In this document: piece after piece, positions 1-8,701 of the stretch
Numbering within the stretch: position 1 is the first letter of the stretch
Layout of the letters: every line of letters starts with the position of its first letter
Assembly: GCA_939800445.1 (NCBI GenBank)
Contig: CALNGU010000011.1
Span: 1-40,665 of the forward strand
DNA: 40,665 bases
Direction: 5' to 3'
Source: an uncultured Bacteroidaceae bacterium
GTDB taxonomy: Bacteria > Bacteroidota > Bacteroidia > Bacteroidales > Bacteroidaceae
Program-made: the position numbers and the translations under genes
Notes under the pieces: generated by a model
Database searches by the model: none
Seen by the model: only the letters and a program-made list of their open reading frames with translations
What the model was told of the DNA's origin: nothing

Positions 1-384
1 GCCCATGTGACGGTAGAATGCCGCTGCCGACTCGTTCTGCTCATTGACATCGACGAGCGTCGCCCCGAGCTGCCCGATGGCAAGCCGCACGAGCCGCCCG
101 CCGAGGCCGTGCCCGATGTGCGATGGGGCGACGAAGAGCATCTCGATCTTGCCGTCCTGCACACCCATCAGCCCGACCGCCTGCCCGCCGTCATGCACGG
201 CAACAAGCGTCGCGATGCCGCGCAGGGCCTCATCGACATAGGGGACGAGGGCGGCTATGTCGGCCTGGGTCAAGAAGTGGTGCGTCGCCGTGACCGAATC
301 CTGCCACACGCGCAGCAGGGCGGTGACAAGCGCGTCGTCGCGGTCGGCGGGGGCAACGGTGGTGATAGTGATGTTTGATTCCAT
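1..384 (-). CDS. GNAT-family N-acetyltransferase, YjaB-like (3' end cut by window)
   Basis: Reading the minus strand from the ATG at 382-384 gives 128 codons with no stop before the window edge. The protein is a GCN5-related acetyltransferase, expected to move an acetyl group from acetyl-CoA to an amine in the cytoplasm. The N-terminal half contains a VWQDSVTATHHFL stretch, close to what I recall of E. coli YjaB. The acetyl-CoA-binding motif A is seen at about residues 83-100 (LFVAPSHIGHGLGGRL), and the typical late motif NEQNESAAAFYRHMG follows at 114-128. I estimate only the last 20-30 residues are missing. The substrate is unknown. It has its own Bacteroidetes-type promoter, so it is probably not part of the lolD operon upstream. 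The family call is firm; the YjaB resemblance is from memory. Confidence 0.85.
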   Translation of the reverse strand, partial: MESNITITTVAPADRDDALVTALLRVWQDSVTATHHFLTQADIAALVPYVDEALRGIATLVAVHDGGQAVGLMGVQDGKIEMLFVAPSHIGHGLGGRLVRLAIGQLGATLVDVNEQNESAAAFYRHMG

Positions 385-408
385 GATGATTACGTTTTGT
401 TTACGGCA

Positions 409-439
409 CAAAGGTAGCGAAAAGACTGCCCCCGCCCAA
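409..439 (-). promoter_or_regulatory. Promoter of the GNAT gene (-33 TTG, -7 TACCTTTG)
   Basis: On the minus strand a TTG (437-439) is followed after 20 bp by TACCTTTG (409-416), a full match to the Bacteroidetes -7 consensus TAnnTTTG. The start codon is 25 bp downstream of the -7 box, giving a short leader. Spacing and both boxes fit the sigma-ABfr pattern. Confidence 0.6.
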
Positions 440-537
440 TCCCCAGGAGGCTTGCCACGGCAACGGCAACGGGACGGTGCGGCCTATATATAAGAGGTAA
501 AGCCACTGTCCCCTGACATGAAACCGCACTGTCCCGC

Positions 538-683
538 ACATAAAGTTGCCTTGCCCGGTGAGTAAAGTAAAAACAAAAGTTTTGTACGTTCATTCAAAAC
601 TTTTGTTTTAATATTCAGAAGTTTTGAATATATAAACAGAAGTTTTGTTTTTACTTTACTCGCCGAGATAAGTGACTTTATGT
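538..683. repeat. AT-rich 21-bp-period array, family A copy 1
   Basis: This island lies between lolD and the GNAT gene. Four 21-bp units begin at 577, 598, 619 and 640 with AAGTTTTG, AACTTTTG, AAGTTTTG and AAGTTTTG; the box can be written CARAASTTYTG and is nearly palindromic. An 18-bp perfect inverted repeat encloses the array (561-578 with 643-660, beginning AGTAAAGTAAAAAC). Further out, ACATAAAGT (538-546) and ACTTTATGT (675-683) form a second inverted pair. The bases 625-658 recur exactly, inverted, in the second copy near 8758-8791. No ORF of substance lies here. Function is unknown. Confidence 0.85.
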
Positions 684-742
684 CTGGGGTGGATGAAGTT
701 TGCAAGGCGGACAGGTGATTTTCCTCCAAAGGCAAGCGGCCG

Positions 743-1396
743 TCAGGGGATGACGAGGCCGTCCATCATGCGCACCGTGCGGTCGGTCGTGGCGGCCAAG
801 GCCTCGTCATGTGTGACGATGACGAAGGTCTGCCCCATCTGCTCGCGCAGGAGGAAGAAGATGCGGTGCAGCTCCTCCTTGTTCTTCGAGTCGAGACTGC
901 CCGACGGTTCGTCGGCGAGGATGACCTCCGGCGAATTCATCAAGGCGCGTGCCACGGCGACACGCTGCTGCTCGCCGCCCGAGAGCTGGGCGGGCTTGTG
1001 CCCGGCACGCTGAGACAGGCCCATGAACTTGAGGAGCTCCATGGCGCGCCGCTTCGCCTCGGCCACCGGGCGGGCGGCGATGAAGGCGGGAATCATCACA
1101 TTCTCGAGCGCGGTGAACTCGGGCAGCAGCTGGTGGAACTGGAAGATGAAGCCTATGTTGGCGTTGCGGAATGCCGAAAGGCGGGCATCGCCGAGGCGCG
1201 ACACGTCCTGCCCGTCGTAGATGACGCGCCCCTTGTCGGGACGGTCGAGCGTGCCCATGATCTGCAGCAGGGTGGTCTTGCCCGCGCCGCTGGGGCCGAC
1301 GATGCTGACGATTTCGCCTTTGTTGATTTCGAGGTCGATGCCTTTGAGCACTTCGAGCGAGCCGAAGCTCTTGGTGATGCCTTCAAGTCTTATCAT
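743..1396 (-). CDS. lolD: LolD-like lipoprotein-release ABC transporter ATPase
   Basis: This 217-residue ATPase belongs to the LolD/MacB ABC subfamily. It is expected to power extraction of lipoproteins from the inner membrane with a LolC/E-type membrane partner, which is not in this window. Walker A is GPSGAGKTT (34-42), the ABC signature is LSGGE (138-142), Walker B is VILADE (158-163) and the H-loop His lies in VIVTHD near 196. Length is usual for LolD (about 220-230). The ATG start lies one base after the tcdA stop, so the two genes are co-transcribed, and lolD is probably the last gene of the asd operon. MacB-type or cell-division (FtsE) ATPases are related alternatives; the EPSGSLD and [16 protein letters not shown] stretches favour LolD. 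Confidence 0.85.
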   Translation of the reverse strand: MIRLEGITKSFGSLEVLKGIDLEINKGEIVSIVGPSGAGKTTLLQIMGTLDRPDKGRVIYDGQDVSRLGDARLSAFRNANIGFIFQFHQLLPEFTALENVMIPAFIAARPVAEAKRRAMELLKFMGLSQRAGHKPAQLSGGEQQRVAVARALMNSPEVILADEPSGSLDSKNKEELHRIFFLLREQMGQTFVIVTHDEALAATTDRTVRMMDGLVIP

Positions 1397-1397
1397 G

Positions 1398-2141
1398 TCA
1401 CAGGTGTTTTAGGACGTAGGCCGCGAGGTGGCAGCCGAATATTGCCGGCATATAGCTGATTGTGCCGGTCGTTGTCTTCTTGTTCTTCTCATTGACGGCG
1501 ACGGATGCTGCCGGGTCGGCAGGTTCGGTGCTGAACACCACGGGCAGCTTGGCACGGATGCCGCGCCGCTTGAGCCCGTTCCTCACGGCCTTTGCAAGCC
1601 CGCAATTGGTCGTCTGCCACAGGTCGGCGAGCTTTATCTGCGAGGGGTCGGTCTTTGCTCCTGCCCCCATGCTTGAGACTATCTTCATCCCCCTGCCCAG
1701 CGCGGCGGCGATGAGGTCGCACTTGGGGGCTACGGTGTCGATGGCATCGACGATGAAGTCATAGCCCTCGTCAAGCAACACGCCTATCGCGTCGCCCTCG
1801 ACAAACTGCTGGCGGGCATCGATGTCGAGCGCGGGGTTGATGTCGGCAAGGCGGGCGGCGAGGACTGCGGCCTTGGGCTGCCCCACTGTCGAGTGCAGGG
1901 CGGGGAGCTGGCGGTTGATGTTTGACGGGGCAACAGTGTCGGGGTCGATGATGACGAGGCGGCCTATGCCTGCACGGCAGAGCATCTCGGCGGCGTATGC
2001 CCCCACCCCCCCGGTGCCGACGACGAGGACTCGCGCCACGGCCAACCGCTCCATGCGGTCTTCGCCGAGGAGCAGCCGGGTGCGTGAGAGCCAGTCGTCA
2101 GACGCGGCGGGGAGTGGTGTCGGTGATTGCTGAACGGTCAT
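1398..2141 (-). CDS. tcdA: tRNA threonylcarbamoyladenosine dehydratase (ThiF/E1-like)
   Basis: This 247-residue protein is of the E1-like ThiF/MoeB family, TcdA (CsdL) branch. TcdA uses ATP to cyclise N6-threonylcarbamoyladenosine at position 37 of tRNAs that read ANN codons. The nucleotide-binding loop GTGGVG is at 42-47, followed by the acidic [15 protein letters not shown] stretch (64-78) typical of this family. There is no C-terminal rhodanese domain and no CxxC zinc pairs of the MoeB type, which supports TcdA over MoeB or ThiF. The start is three bases after the antiporter stop, and the stop is one base before the lolD start, so the gene sits inside a tight operon. Confidence 0.88.
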   Translation of the reverse strand: MTVQQSPTPLPAASDDWLSRTRLLLGEDRMERLAVARVLVVGTGGVGAYAAEMLCRAGIGRLVIIDPDTVAPSNINRQLPALHSTVGQPKAAVLAARLADINPALDIDARQQFVEGDAIGVLLDEGYDFIVDAIDTVAPKCDLIAAALGRGMKIVSSMGAGAKTDPSQIKLADLWQTTNCGLAKAVRNGLKRRGIRAKLPVVFSTEPADPAASVAVNEKNKKTTTGTISYMPAIFGCHLAAYVLKHL

Positions 2142-2144
2142 GCG

Positions 2145-4295
2145 TCAACTCCTCCTGAACCATCCCTGGACTTTCTGCCAGAGGTTAGCATAGCTGGTCA
2201 TCTCGGCAGCAGCCATCGGGGCGGTGAACGAGATGCTCTCGACATCATGCTCGCCGAACTGCTCGGGGATGATGACCGCAAAGCTGCAATAGGCGAAGTA
2301 CTTGAGCAACTGCGACGGCAACTTCTCAAACGACGGGTCATAGGAGATGCCGCCATGGCGCGATGACACCGTTATGAGCAGGTGGTCATCGTTGACCTGC
2401 CCGGTGAGCAGCAGCAGGTCGTCCCAGTTGTCGAGTTCGGAATAGTCAGCCCTGAGGCTCTTGTGCCGCTTCGCCACCGTGCCGGCGATGCGTGAAAGCG
2501 TAGGCTGCGGGGCAAAGAAGTGGAGCTTGCACCCGGTCTGCATCCCTATGGCGCAGACCGTCTCGACCCAGCGGGTGAAACCGCTCTCGTATTCAGCCTT
2601 GGCGGGGACGGCGACGACGATGCGCCTGAGGGTGTTGACGGGCATTATGCACTTGGCAATCATCAGTTGCTTGTTGGTGCCTTTGACGAGGCTGGAGAAT
2701 ATTGTGCCGAATATCGAATCGACAACGTTGCTGCGGCGGTGCAGCCCTATCACGACCTCGCTGACATCATGCTCCTTCATCGTGTGGAGGATGCCCGATG
2801 CAATGTTGATGTCGTAACGGCTCACCATCTCCACACTCACATCGGCGGCAGCCCCGACCATGGCCGCTTTCTCCAGCAGCTTGCGGCAGTTGGCGACGTT
2901 GCCCGTGTGGGTGTCGTTGCCGTCATTCGCCACCGACAAGGCTATGATGCTGTCATTGCGGCTGCTGCCACGCATCATGAGTGCCATGTTGACGAGGTTG
3001 TCAACGGTCTCGGGGTTGGCTATCGGGACGAGGATGCGGCGGTTGACCTCCATGCTCTCTTCACCGGTCTTGCTGTCGGCAAGGCGTTGAGCCATCTTGG
3101 CCGATGCCCGCTCGGTCACGACCGAGCTGATGATGCAGGTGAACAGTATCATGACGACCGTGCCGTTGAGCACATCGTCGTTGAGCAGGCGTGAACCATC
3201 CGGCAGGATTATCTCATATCCTATCAACACTGCGGCGAGGGTGGCGACGGCCTGCGCATTGCTGAGACCGAATATCATTTGCCGCTCCACCTTGTCCATC
3301 TTGTAGACGAGCTGTGTGACCCATGCCGCCAGCCATTTGGCAAGTGTCGCGACGACCGTCATCACGACTGCCACCTTGAGGGCTTCGCCTCCCTCGAACA
3401 TTGTGCGCAAGTCGATGATCATTCCCACGCCTATCAGGAAGTAGGGGATGAACAGCGCGTTGCCGATGAACTCTATGCGGTTCATCAACGGCGAGACGCG
3501 GGGGATGAAACGGTTGAGCACCATGCCAGCGATGAACGCCCCGAGTATCCCCTCCATCCCTATGAACGACATCATGCCACAGGCAAGGAAGACGAGTGCA
3601 AGCACAAAAACATACTGCATCACGCTGTCGTCATAGCGGCGGAAGAACCATCGCGAGAGGCGGGGATAGACATAGATGATGATGAACAGCACCACCGCCA
3701 CCTTGACCATCATCATCAACCAGAAGAGACTGTCGATGGTGCCCTTGTACATACCGCTTATGCCTGCCAGAATCAACAGGGCAAGGGTGACAGTGATGGC
3801 GGTGCCGCCTATCGAGATGCTCACGCTGCGCTGCCTCGACAAACCGTAGCGGCTGATGATGGGATAGGCGATGAGCGTGTGGGAGGCATACATACTGGCC
3901 AGCAGGGTGGATGTCACCAGCGAATAGCCGAGGATGTCCATGCCCGTCCATATCCCCAACGCCATAGGGATGATGAATGTCGCCAAGCCGAAGAAGAATG
4001 TCTTGCTTTTATTCTTCTTGAAATCCTCCAAATCCATCTCAAGCCCGGCGAGGAACATTATGTAGTAGATGCCCACTTGGCCGAACAGTTGGAAACTGCT
4101 GTCACGTTCCAGGATGTTCAACCCATGCTCCCCGACGAGAATGCCGGCAAGTATCATCCCTATGATGTGCGGTATCTTCAGCTTCGTCAATAAAAGCGGG
4201 GCGAAGAGTATTATGACCAGCACTATGAGGAATATCCATGTCGGGTCGGTCACAGGCAGACTGAACGACAGATTGAAGTAGTTGGCAAGGTTCAT
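2145..4295 (-). CDS. CPA2-family cation/proton antiporter with C-terminal USP-like domains
   Basis: This 716-residue inner-membrane protein starts with a monovalent cation:proton antiporter domain (about residues 1-400) of roughly twelve membrane segments, including the loop LTKLKIPHIIGMILAGILVGEHGL characteristic of the KefB/NapA group in altered form. The cytoplasmic remainder contains two regions resembling universal-stress-protein domains: one starting NRRILVPIANPETVDNLVNMAL (about 417) and one starting RRIVVAVPAKAEYESG (about 560). There is no TrkA-N Rossmann domain. It probably exchanges Na+ or K+ for protons, with nucleotide or stress control through the tail, but the ion is a guess. 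It follows asd after 60 bp and is tightly coupled to tcdA. Confidence 0.82.
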   Translation of the reverse strand: MNLANYFNLSFSLPVTDPTWIFLIVLVIILFAPLLLTKLKIPHIIGMILAGILVGEHGLNILERDSSFQLFGQVGIYYIMFLAGLEMDLEDFKKNKSKTFFFGLATFIIPMALGIWTGMDILGYSLVTSTLLASMYASHTLIAYPIISRYGLSRQRSVSISIGGTAITVTLALLILAGISGMYKGTIDSLFWLMMMVKVAVVLFIIIYVYPRLSRWFFRRYDDSVMQYVFVLALVFLACGMMSFIGMEGILGAFIAGMVLNRFIPRVSPLMNRIEFIGNALFIPYFLIGVGMIIDLRTMFEGGEALKVAVVMTVVATLAKWLAAWVTQLVYKMDKVERQMIFGLSNAQAVATLAAVLIGYEIILPDGSRLLNDDVLNGTVVMILFTCIISSVVTERASAKMAQRLADSKTGEESMEVNRRILVPIANPETVDNLVNMALMMRGSSRNDSIIALSVANDGNDTHTGNVANCRKLLEKAAMVGAAADVSVEMVSRYDINIASGILHTMKEHDVSEVVIGLHRRSNVVDSIFGTIFSSLVKGTNKQLMIAKCIMPVNTLRRIVVAVPAKAEYESGFTRWVETVCAIGMQTGCKLHFFAPQPTLSRIAGTVAKRHKSLRADYSELDNWDDLLLLTGQVNDDHLLITVSSRHGGISYDPSFEKLPSQLLKYFAYCSFAVIIPEQFGEHDVESISFTAPMAAAEMTSYANLWQKVQGWFRRS

Positions 4296-4322
4296 TTGTC
4301 AAATGTTTGCGTTTGGTTCATT

Positions 4323-4349
4323 CCATGCCACGGCAGCGACATGGCATGG
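4323..4349 (-). terminator. Possible weak hairpin between asd and the antiporter gene
   Basis: CCATGCCA (4323-4330) and TGGCATGG (4342-4349) form an 8-bp perfect stem with an 11-nt loop just after the asd stop. On the minus strand no clear run of T follows, so it may be an attenuator or RNA-processing site rather than a full terminator. Confidence 0.35.
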
Positions 4350-4355
4350 CGGCGG

Positions 4356-5360
4356 TCAGAGACCTTTTGCTATGAGATATTCGGCTATCTGCACGGCATT
4401 GAGGGCAGCACCTTTCTTTATCTGGTCTCCCACGAGCCAGAAGCTGAGACCGCAGTCGTCGGTCAGGTCCTTGCGGATGCGCCCGACGTAGACAGGGTCT
4501 TCCCCGGCAACAAAGAGAGGCATCGGGTACTTCTTCTTCGCAGGGCAATCCTCCAGCACCACACCATCAGCCTTGGCGAATGCTTCGCGGGCTTCCTCGA
4601 CACTGACCGGCCGCTCGGTTTCCACCCAGATGGCTTCAGAGTGGGCCCTGAGGGCGGGGACACGGACACAGGTCGCGCTGACCTTGATGTCCGAGTGCAT
4701 TATCTTGCGTGTCTCGTTGTACATCTTCATCTCTTCCTTGGTGTAGCCGTTGTCGGTGAAGACATCTATCTGAGGAATCAGGTTGAAAGCCAACTGATAG
4801 GGGAATTTAACAGGCCACACCTCCTCGCCATCCAAGGTCTGGCGTGTCTGGTCGAGCAACTCTTCCATGGCTGCCGCGCCTGCACCGCTCGCCGCCTGGT
4901 AGGTCGCCACCCGCACCCGTCGGATGTGTGACAAGCCCTCGATGGCCTTGAGTGCGACGACCATCTGGATAGTGGTGCAATTGGGGTTGGCGATGATGCC
5001 GCGCGGACGCACCAAGGCATCGGCGGCGTTGACCTCGGGAACGACCAAAGGCACGTCTTCCTCCATGCGGAACGCGCTCGAATTGTCTATCATGACCGCC
5101 CCGTGTTTGGTGATGGTCTCGGCAAACTCCAGCGATGTGCCGCCTCCGGCAGAGACGAATGCAATGTCAATCCCCTTGAAATCGTCATTGTGCTGCAACA
5201 GTTTGACCTCATAGTCGCGTCCCTTGAAGTTGTAGGTACGCCCCGCACTGCGTTGCGAACCGAACAATACCAAGTCATCCACCGGGAAATCCCTCTCATC
5301 CAACACACGCAGGAACTCCTGCCCAACGGCGCCGCTCGCGCCAACAATAGCTATTCTCAT
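4356..5360 (-). CDS. asd: Aspartate-semialdehyde dehydrogenase
   Basis: This 334-residue enzyme reduces aspartyl phosphate to aspartate semialdehyde with NADPH, the shared step toward lysine/diaminopimelate, threonine and methionine. The NADP-binding GASGAVGQ loop is at residues 7-14, the [11 protein letters not shown] segment at 70-80, and the catalytic cysteine is Cys128 in NPNCTT. The GAAAMEEL segment follows near 161-168, and the catalytic histidine is probably His240 in [11 protein letters not shown]. Length is usual for the Gram-positive/Bacteroidetes type of Asd. The ATG follows a divergent intergenic region shared with the large secreted protein. It appears to head an operon with the antiporter, tcdA and lolD, none of which belongs to its pathway. 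Confidence 0.95.
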   Translation of the reverse strand: MRIAIVGASGAVGQEFLRVLDERDFPVDDLVLFGSQRSAGRTYNFKGRDYEVKLLQHNDDFKGIDIAFVSAGGGTSLEFAETITKHGAVMIDNSSAFRMEEDVPLVVPEVNAADALVRPRGIIANPNCTTIQMVVALKAIEGLSHIRRVRVATYQAASGAGAAAMEELLDQTRQTLDGEEVWPVKFPYQLAFNLIPQIDVFTDNGYTKEEMKMYNETRKIMHSDIKVSATCVRVPALRAHSEAIWVETERPVSVEEAREAFAKADGVVLEDCPAKKKYPMPLFVAGEDPVYVGRIRKDLTDDCGLSFWLVGDQIKKGAALNAVQIAEYLIAKGL

Positions 5361-5481
5361 CTTTATCGTCTAATGTAAATTTCCAATGCTTTACGTCTGA
5401 ACATTCTCTTTTTCCTACCTTTACGTGCGGCAGGCAAGGCACAGTGCCTTAAATGTCGTACAAAAATACTATTTATTTCCT
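5361..5481. promoter_or_regulatory. Divergent promoter region between asd and the lamin-tail protein gene
   Basis: On the plus strand TACCTTTA (5417-5424) is a near match to the -7 consensus. A perfect small palindrome, AAGGCAC-A-GTGCCTT (5436-5450), follows it inside the predicted leader and looks like an operator or small hairpin. On the minus strand TATTTTTG (5461-5468) is a possible -7 box for asd, with a TTTG at 5493-5496 that is slightly too far upstream (24 bp). The assignment of boxes to genes is tentative. Confidence 0.35.
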
Positions 5482-7860
5482 ATGTCAGGCAACAAAGCAT
5501 TTCCCAAAGCGGCATTCGTCATTGCACTTTCATGCCTCTGCTGTTTAATCCAGGCGCAAAATGTCAGCAAGCTGGACGAGTGGGCTGGCGACACTTGGGC
5601 ATTCGACATCGACAGCAAGACGCTCAGATGCACGACCGACGACCAGGTGACAATCCATGCCGTCCAGGACGCGGCAAGGGGCTGCACGTGGACGACAGCA
5701 ATCCGCATACCCGACGGTGAGATGGCATCGATAGCACTGTTCCCCGTCGCGGACGACATCGACCGTCCCGACGGCAGCGAACACTTCGTGGTCGAGCGCA
5801 ACGGTGAGATGCGATTCGTCACGGCAAGGAACATCAGCGGCAGCGGCGAAGCATACAACATCACATCGCTCACCGGACTGGACACACAAGCATTCACCCT
5901 CACATTAGCCCTGACCGCCGATGGCAAATGGCAGGTGGAAGTCAACGGCACGGGGATATTTGAAGAAAACACCCTCACCTCACGTTCCGACGGGGCGCAA
6001 CACTTCGCCGTGCGTTTCAAAGGGATGAAAGGCGCGACCATCAGCAACGTGACACTCACGGCGGAAGAGGAAGAACAACCGCCCGTTTACCCCGACGATG
6101 GCGATGACGACGACGGGGACGGCGGCGGGGATGATGGTGACGACGGCGGCGGTGGGGACGACGATGGCGACGGTGGCAGCGATGACGACACCCACGGCAC
6201 GGGCAGCAGCGGACTGAACTACGGCGACATCGTTGTGACTGAGGTCATGGCCGACCCCGCCGGGGCGGCACGTCTGCCCGAAGCGGAATACGTGGAACTG
6301 CTCAACACGACCGACTCGGTGCTCGACCTGTCGGGATGGGCGATGCGCTACGGCAAGACGACCTACCCCATCGAGGGGGGACAGATAGCCCCGGGCAGCT
6401 ACCTCATCCTGTCAAAGGCGGTGCACGCCGCCCAATGGGACAGCCTGGGAGTGACGCAAAGGGTGGACATGGAACGTTTTCCCACCATATCCAACGCGGG
6501 CAACACCATATTCATCTATGACGCAAGCGGGACGATTGTCGCCTACACCCACTACACCGACGCACGCTATGGCGATGCATTCAAGGCCGAGGGCGGGTTC
6601 TCGCTGGAGAGGATAGACACTGGCAACATCAACGACACACCGGCCAACTGGGCTGCATCGTGCGACTTGTCGGGCGGAACACCTGCCGCGCCCAACTCCG
6701 TCGCCGCGACTTGCGGTGACAGGCAACTGTCATCATTCGCCTACGTCGAGATGGTGGCGGCTGACACTTTCAACCTGCATTTCACAGTGCCGCTCGACCC
6801 GGTGGAGGCAAGCGGCGGCGATTGGCTCGGCATAGTCGGTAGCGACCGCACAGTCACGGCGGTAATCCCCGACACGCTCACCCTCACGACCGTCGGCTTG
6901 GCACTCGACAGCCGCCTCGGTGCTGACGAGATGGTGCTGCTGTGCATCGACGGACTGCTCCAGATAGACGGCGAGACCGTCATAGCCCCCGACACGGTGG
7001 CAATCACACTGCCCCGCGAGGCGGTGGAGGGCGACCTCGTGATGAACGAAATCCTGTTTGACACCGCCGACGGCCAATGCGAGTTTGTCGAAGTGGTCAA
7101 CACCACGGCATTCTGTCTCGATGCCGGCAGCCTCTCGGTAGTGACACTCGACGACGAAGGGCGGCCGTCGCGCAGTTGCAGGCTGAGCGAAACGCCACGC
7201 CTCATCGCCCCTGGAACCTACCTCGCCCTGACCACCGACACCGCCACGCTCGGCCGCCTGTGGGATTGCCAGCCGTGGCAGGGCGGCGAATGCGGCTTGC
7301 CGTCGCTGCGCAATGAGGGGGGAACGCTCGCCATCCGCGATGCCAGCGCACGGGACATAGACGTGGCGGCCTATTCGCCCAAGTCCTACCCCTCGACGGC
7401 ACGCCCCTCGCGGGGCATATCGCTGGAGAAAATCAACCCCGCCCTCCCCTCTTCCGACCCGTCCAATTGGTTGCCGGCGACGGCCGAGTGCGGCTACGCC
7501 ACCCCGGGCAAGGCCAATTCGCAGCACGTCACGCTCGGCAACCCGGCGCGGCAAGGCACATTCGAGTTGCGCGGCGACTACTTCACCCCCGACGGCGACG
7601 GTGACAACGATGTTGCCATCATAAGCTACACGCTCGCCACGGGAGGGTGGACGGCCAATGTCACGGTCTATGACAGCAATGGGCGCGAGGTGGCGCGTCC
7701 CGTCCAGCGGCAAACCCTGTCAACGCAAGGCACGCTCGTGTGGAACGGCACTGACGACGGCGGCGACACGCTTGGCCCGGGTATCTATGTCATCGTTATC
7801 GAGGCATTCGACGAGCGTAGGGATATGGTCAAAAAGAAGCTCGCCGTCGCCATCAACTGA
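5482..7860 (+). CDS. Large secreted lamin-tail-domain protein with acidic linker and FlgD-like C-terminus
   Basis: I start at the ATG at 5482, giving 792 residues; the longer frame upstream begins with GTG and would place 19 residues before the signal peptide. A signal peptide (AFVIALSCLCCLIQAQ) is clear. Residues about 25-200 form a beta-rich, LamG-like region. A low-complexity Asp/Gly linker follows (about 204-237). The first lamin-tail domain begins near 246 (YGDIVVTEVMADP, then EYVELLNTTDSVLDLSGW), a second near 516 (GDLVMNEILFD, then FVEVVNTT). The C-terminus from about 691 (FTPDGDGDND, then WNGTDDGG, PGIYVIVIEAF) resembles FlgD-type Ig or gliding-motility C-terminal domains. It is probably exported and surface-bound, perhaps by type IX secretion. 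The function is unknown. The gene converges on alkD with a 13-bp gap. Confidence 0.85.
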   Translation: MSGNKAFPKAAFVIALSCLCCLIQAQNVSKLDEWAGDTWAFDIDSKTLRCTTDDQVTIHAVQDAARGCTWTTAIRIPDGEMASIALFPVADDIDRPDGSEHFVVERNGEMRFVTARNISGSGEAYNITSLTGLDTQAFTLTLALTADGKWQVEVNGTGIFEENTLTSRSDGAQHFAVRFKGMKGATISNVTLTAEEEEQPPVYPDDGDDDDGDGGGDDGDDGGGGDDDGDGGSDDDTHGTGSSGLNYGDIVVTEVMADPAGAARLPEAEYVELLNTTDSVLDLSGWAMRYGKTTYPIEGGQIAPGSYLILSKAVHAAQWDSLGVTQRVDMERFPTISNAGNTIFIYDASGTIVAYTHYTDARYGDAFKAEGGFSLERIDTGNINDTPANWAASCDLSGGTPAAPNSVAATCGDRQLSSFAYVEMVAADTFNLHFTVPLDPVEASGGDWLGIVGSDRTVTAVIPDTLTLTTVGLALDSRLGADEMVLLCIDGLLQIDGETVIAPDTVAITLPREAVEGDLVMNEILFDTADGQCEFVEVVNTTAFCLDAGSLSVVTLDDEGRPSRSCRLSETPRLIAPGTYLALTTDTATLGRLWDCQPWQGGECGLPSLRNEGGTLAIRDASARDIDVAAYSPKSYPSTARPSRGISLEKINPALPSSDPSNWLPATAECGYATPGKANSQHVTLGNPARQGTFELRGDYFTPDGDGDNDVAIISYTLATGGWTANVTVYDSNGREVARPVQRQTLSTQGTLVWNGTDDGGDTLGPGIYVIVIEAFDERRDMVKKKLAVAIN

Positions 7861-7873
7861 CGCTCTGGCGGGC

Positions 7874-8593
7874 TCACCTCCTCATCCACTCCTGCCTCTC
7901 ATCCTTAGGGAAACGCTCGATGGCGTAGCGCAACGTCGTGCGCGGCATATCTCCCACGTGCTTGCCAAGGAAGGCGACAAGGCGGCTCTTGTCCCTCTTG
8001 CCCACCTCTCGCAACACCCAGCCGCAAGCCTTGTGCATCAAGTCATCATGGTCGCCGAGCAGCATGGCGCACAGCCGCAAGGCATCGTCAAACTGCCCGT
8101 GCCTGACCAGCCAGAGGGTCGAGACAACGGCTATCCGCCTGCGCCACATCGACCCGTCGCGTGCCATGGCGATTAGTATAGACCTGTCCCCGCCGTCAAG
8201 CAGATGCGCCCCGACGATGTATTGGCACGAGAGATCCACCAAGTCCCAATTGTTGATGCGGTCGGTGACGGTGAGATAAAAGTCAAATATCCCCGTCCGC
8301 CGCTCCGCGTCACCGCGCCGGTATTGCTCCACGAGGATGAGCAACGCGCACAACCTCACCTCATGCACCTCGGACTGCAAGAGACTGCGGATGTCGTCAA
8401 ACCCCGCGTCGAGGTGGCGGCGTGCCACCTTGCGGTTGTCGGGGACGGGCACTCCGATGAAACGGTCGCCCTCCCCGTACTGCCCGGGTCCTGTCTTGAA
8501 GAAACTCGCAAGCACGGCCACACGCTCCGGCCGCGCCACTGCCATGAGGTCGCGCACGACCGTCCCGGCTTTTGTGTCAATCGTCATTTCCAT
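7874..8593 (-). CDS. AlkD-type DNA alkylation repair protein
   Basis: This 239-residue protein matches the AlkD family of HEAT-like-repeat DNA glycosylases, which remove alkylated purines without flipping the base. Family features seen are FFKTGPGQYGEGDRFIGVPVP (about 31-51), a RKVARRH segment, INNWDLVDLS (about 123-132, with the Trp-Asp expected near the active site), a MWRRRIAVVST segment and KACGWVLREVGKRD. Length is usual for AlkD. The first ATG (8591-8593) is used here; a second ATG two codons later is equally possible. A weak -7-like CACCTTTG lies at 8614-8621 on the minus strand. It is transcribed away from the AT-rich array at 8702-8878. Confidence 0.88.
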   Translation of the reverse strand: MEMTIDTKAGTVVRDLMAVARPERVAVLASFFKTGPGQYGEGDRFIGVPVPDNRKVARRHLDAGFDDIRSLLQSEVHEVRLCALLILVEQYRRGDAERRTGIFDFYLTVTDRINNWDLVDLSCQYIVGAHLLDGGDRSILIAMARDGSMWRRRIAVVSTLWLVRHGQFDDALRLCAMLLGDHDDLMHKACGWVLREVGKRDKSRLVAFLGKHVGDMPRTTLRYAIERFPKDERQEWMRR

Positions 8594-8701
8594 GATCAGT
8601 GTTGTTCCGCCCGCAAAGGTGCGGCAAATCGGCGGGAAGGCAAAGTGCCGAAACCCGCAACATCAAGGGGAAAACCACCAACATCCAGACATAAAATCCA
8701 A

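Noticed and set aside
3279-4193. 304-codon His/Glu-rich plus-strand open frame
   Set aside because: It is antisense to the antiporter gene, has biased low-complexity composition and no recognisable domain.
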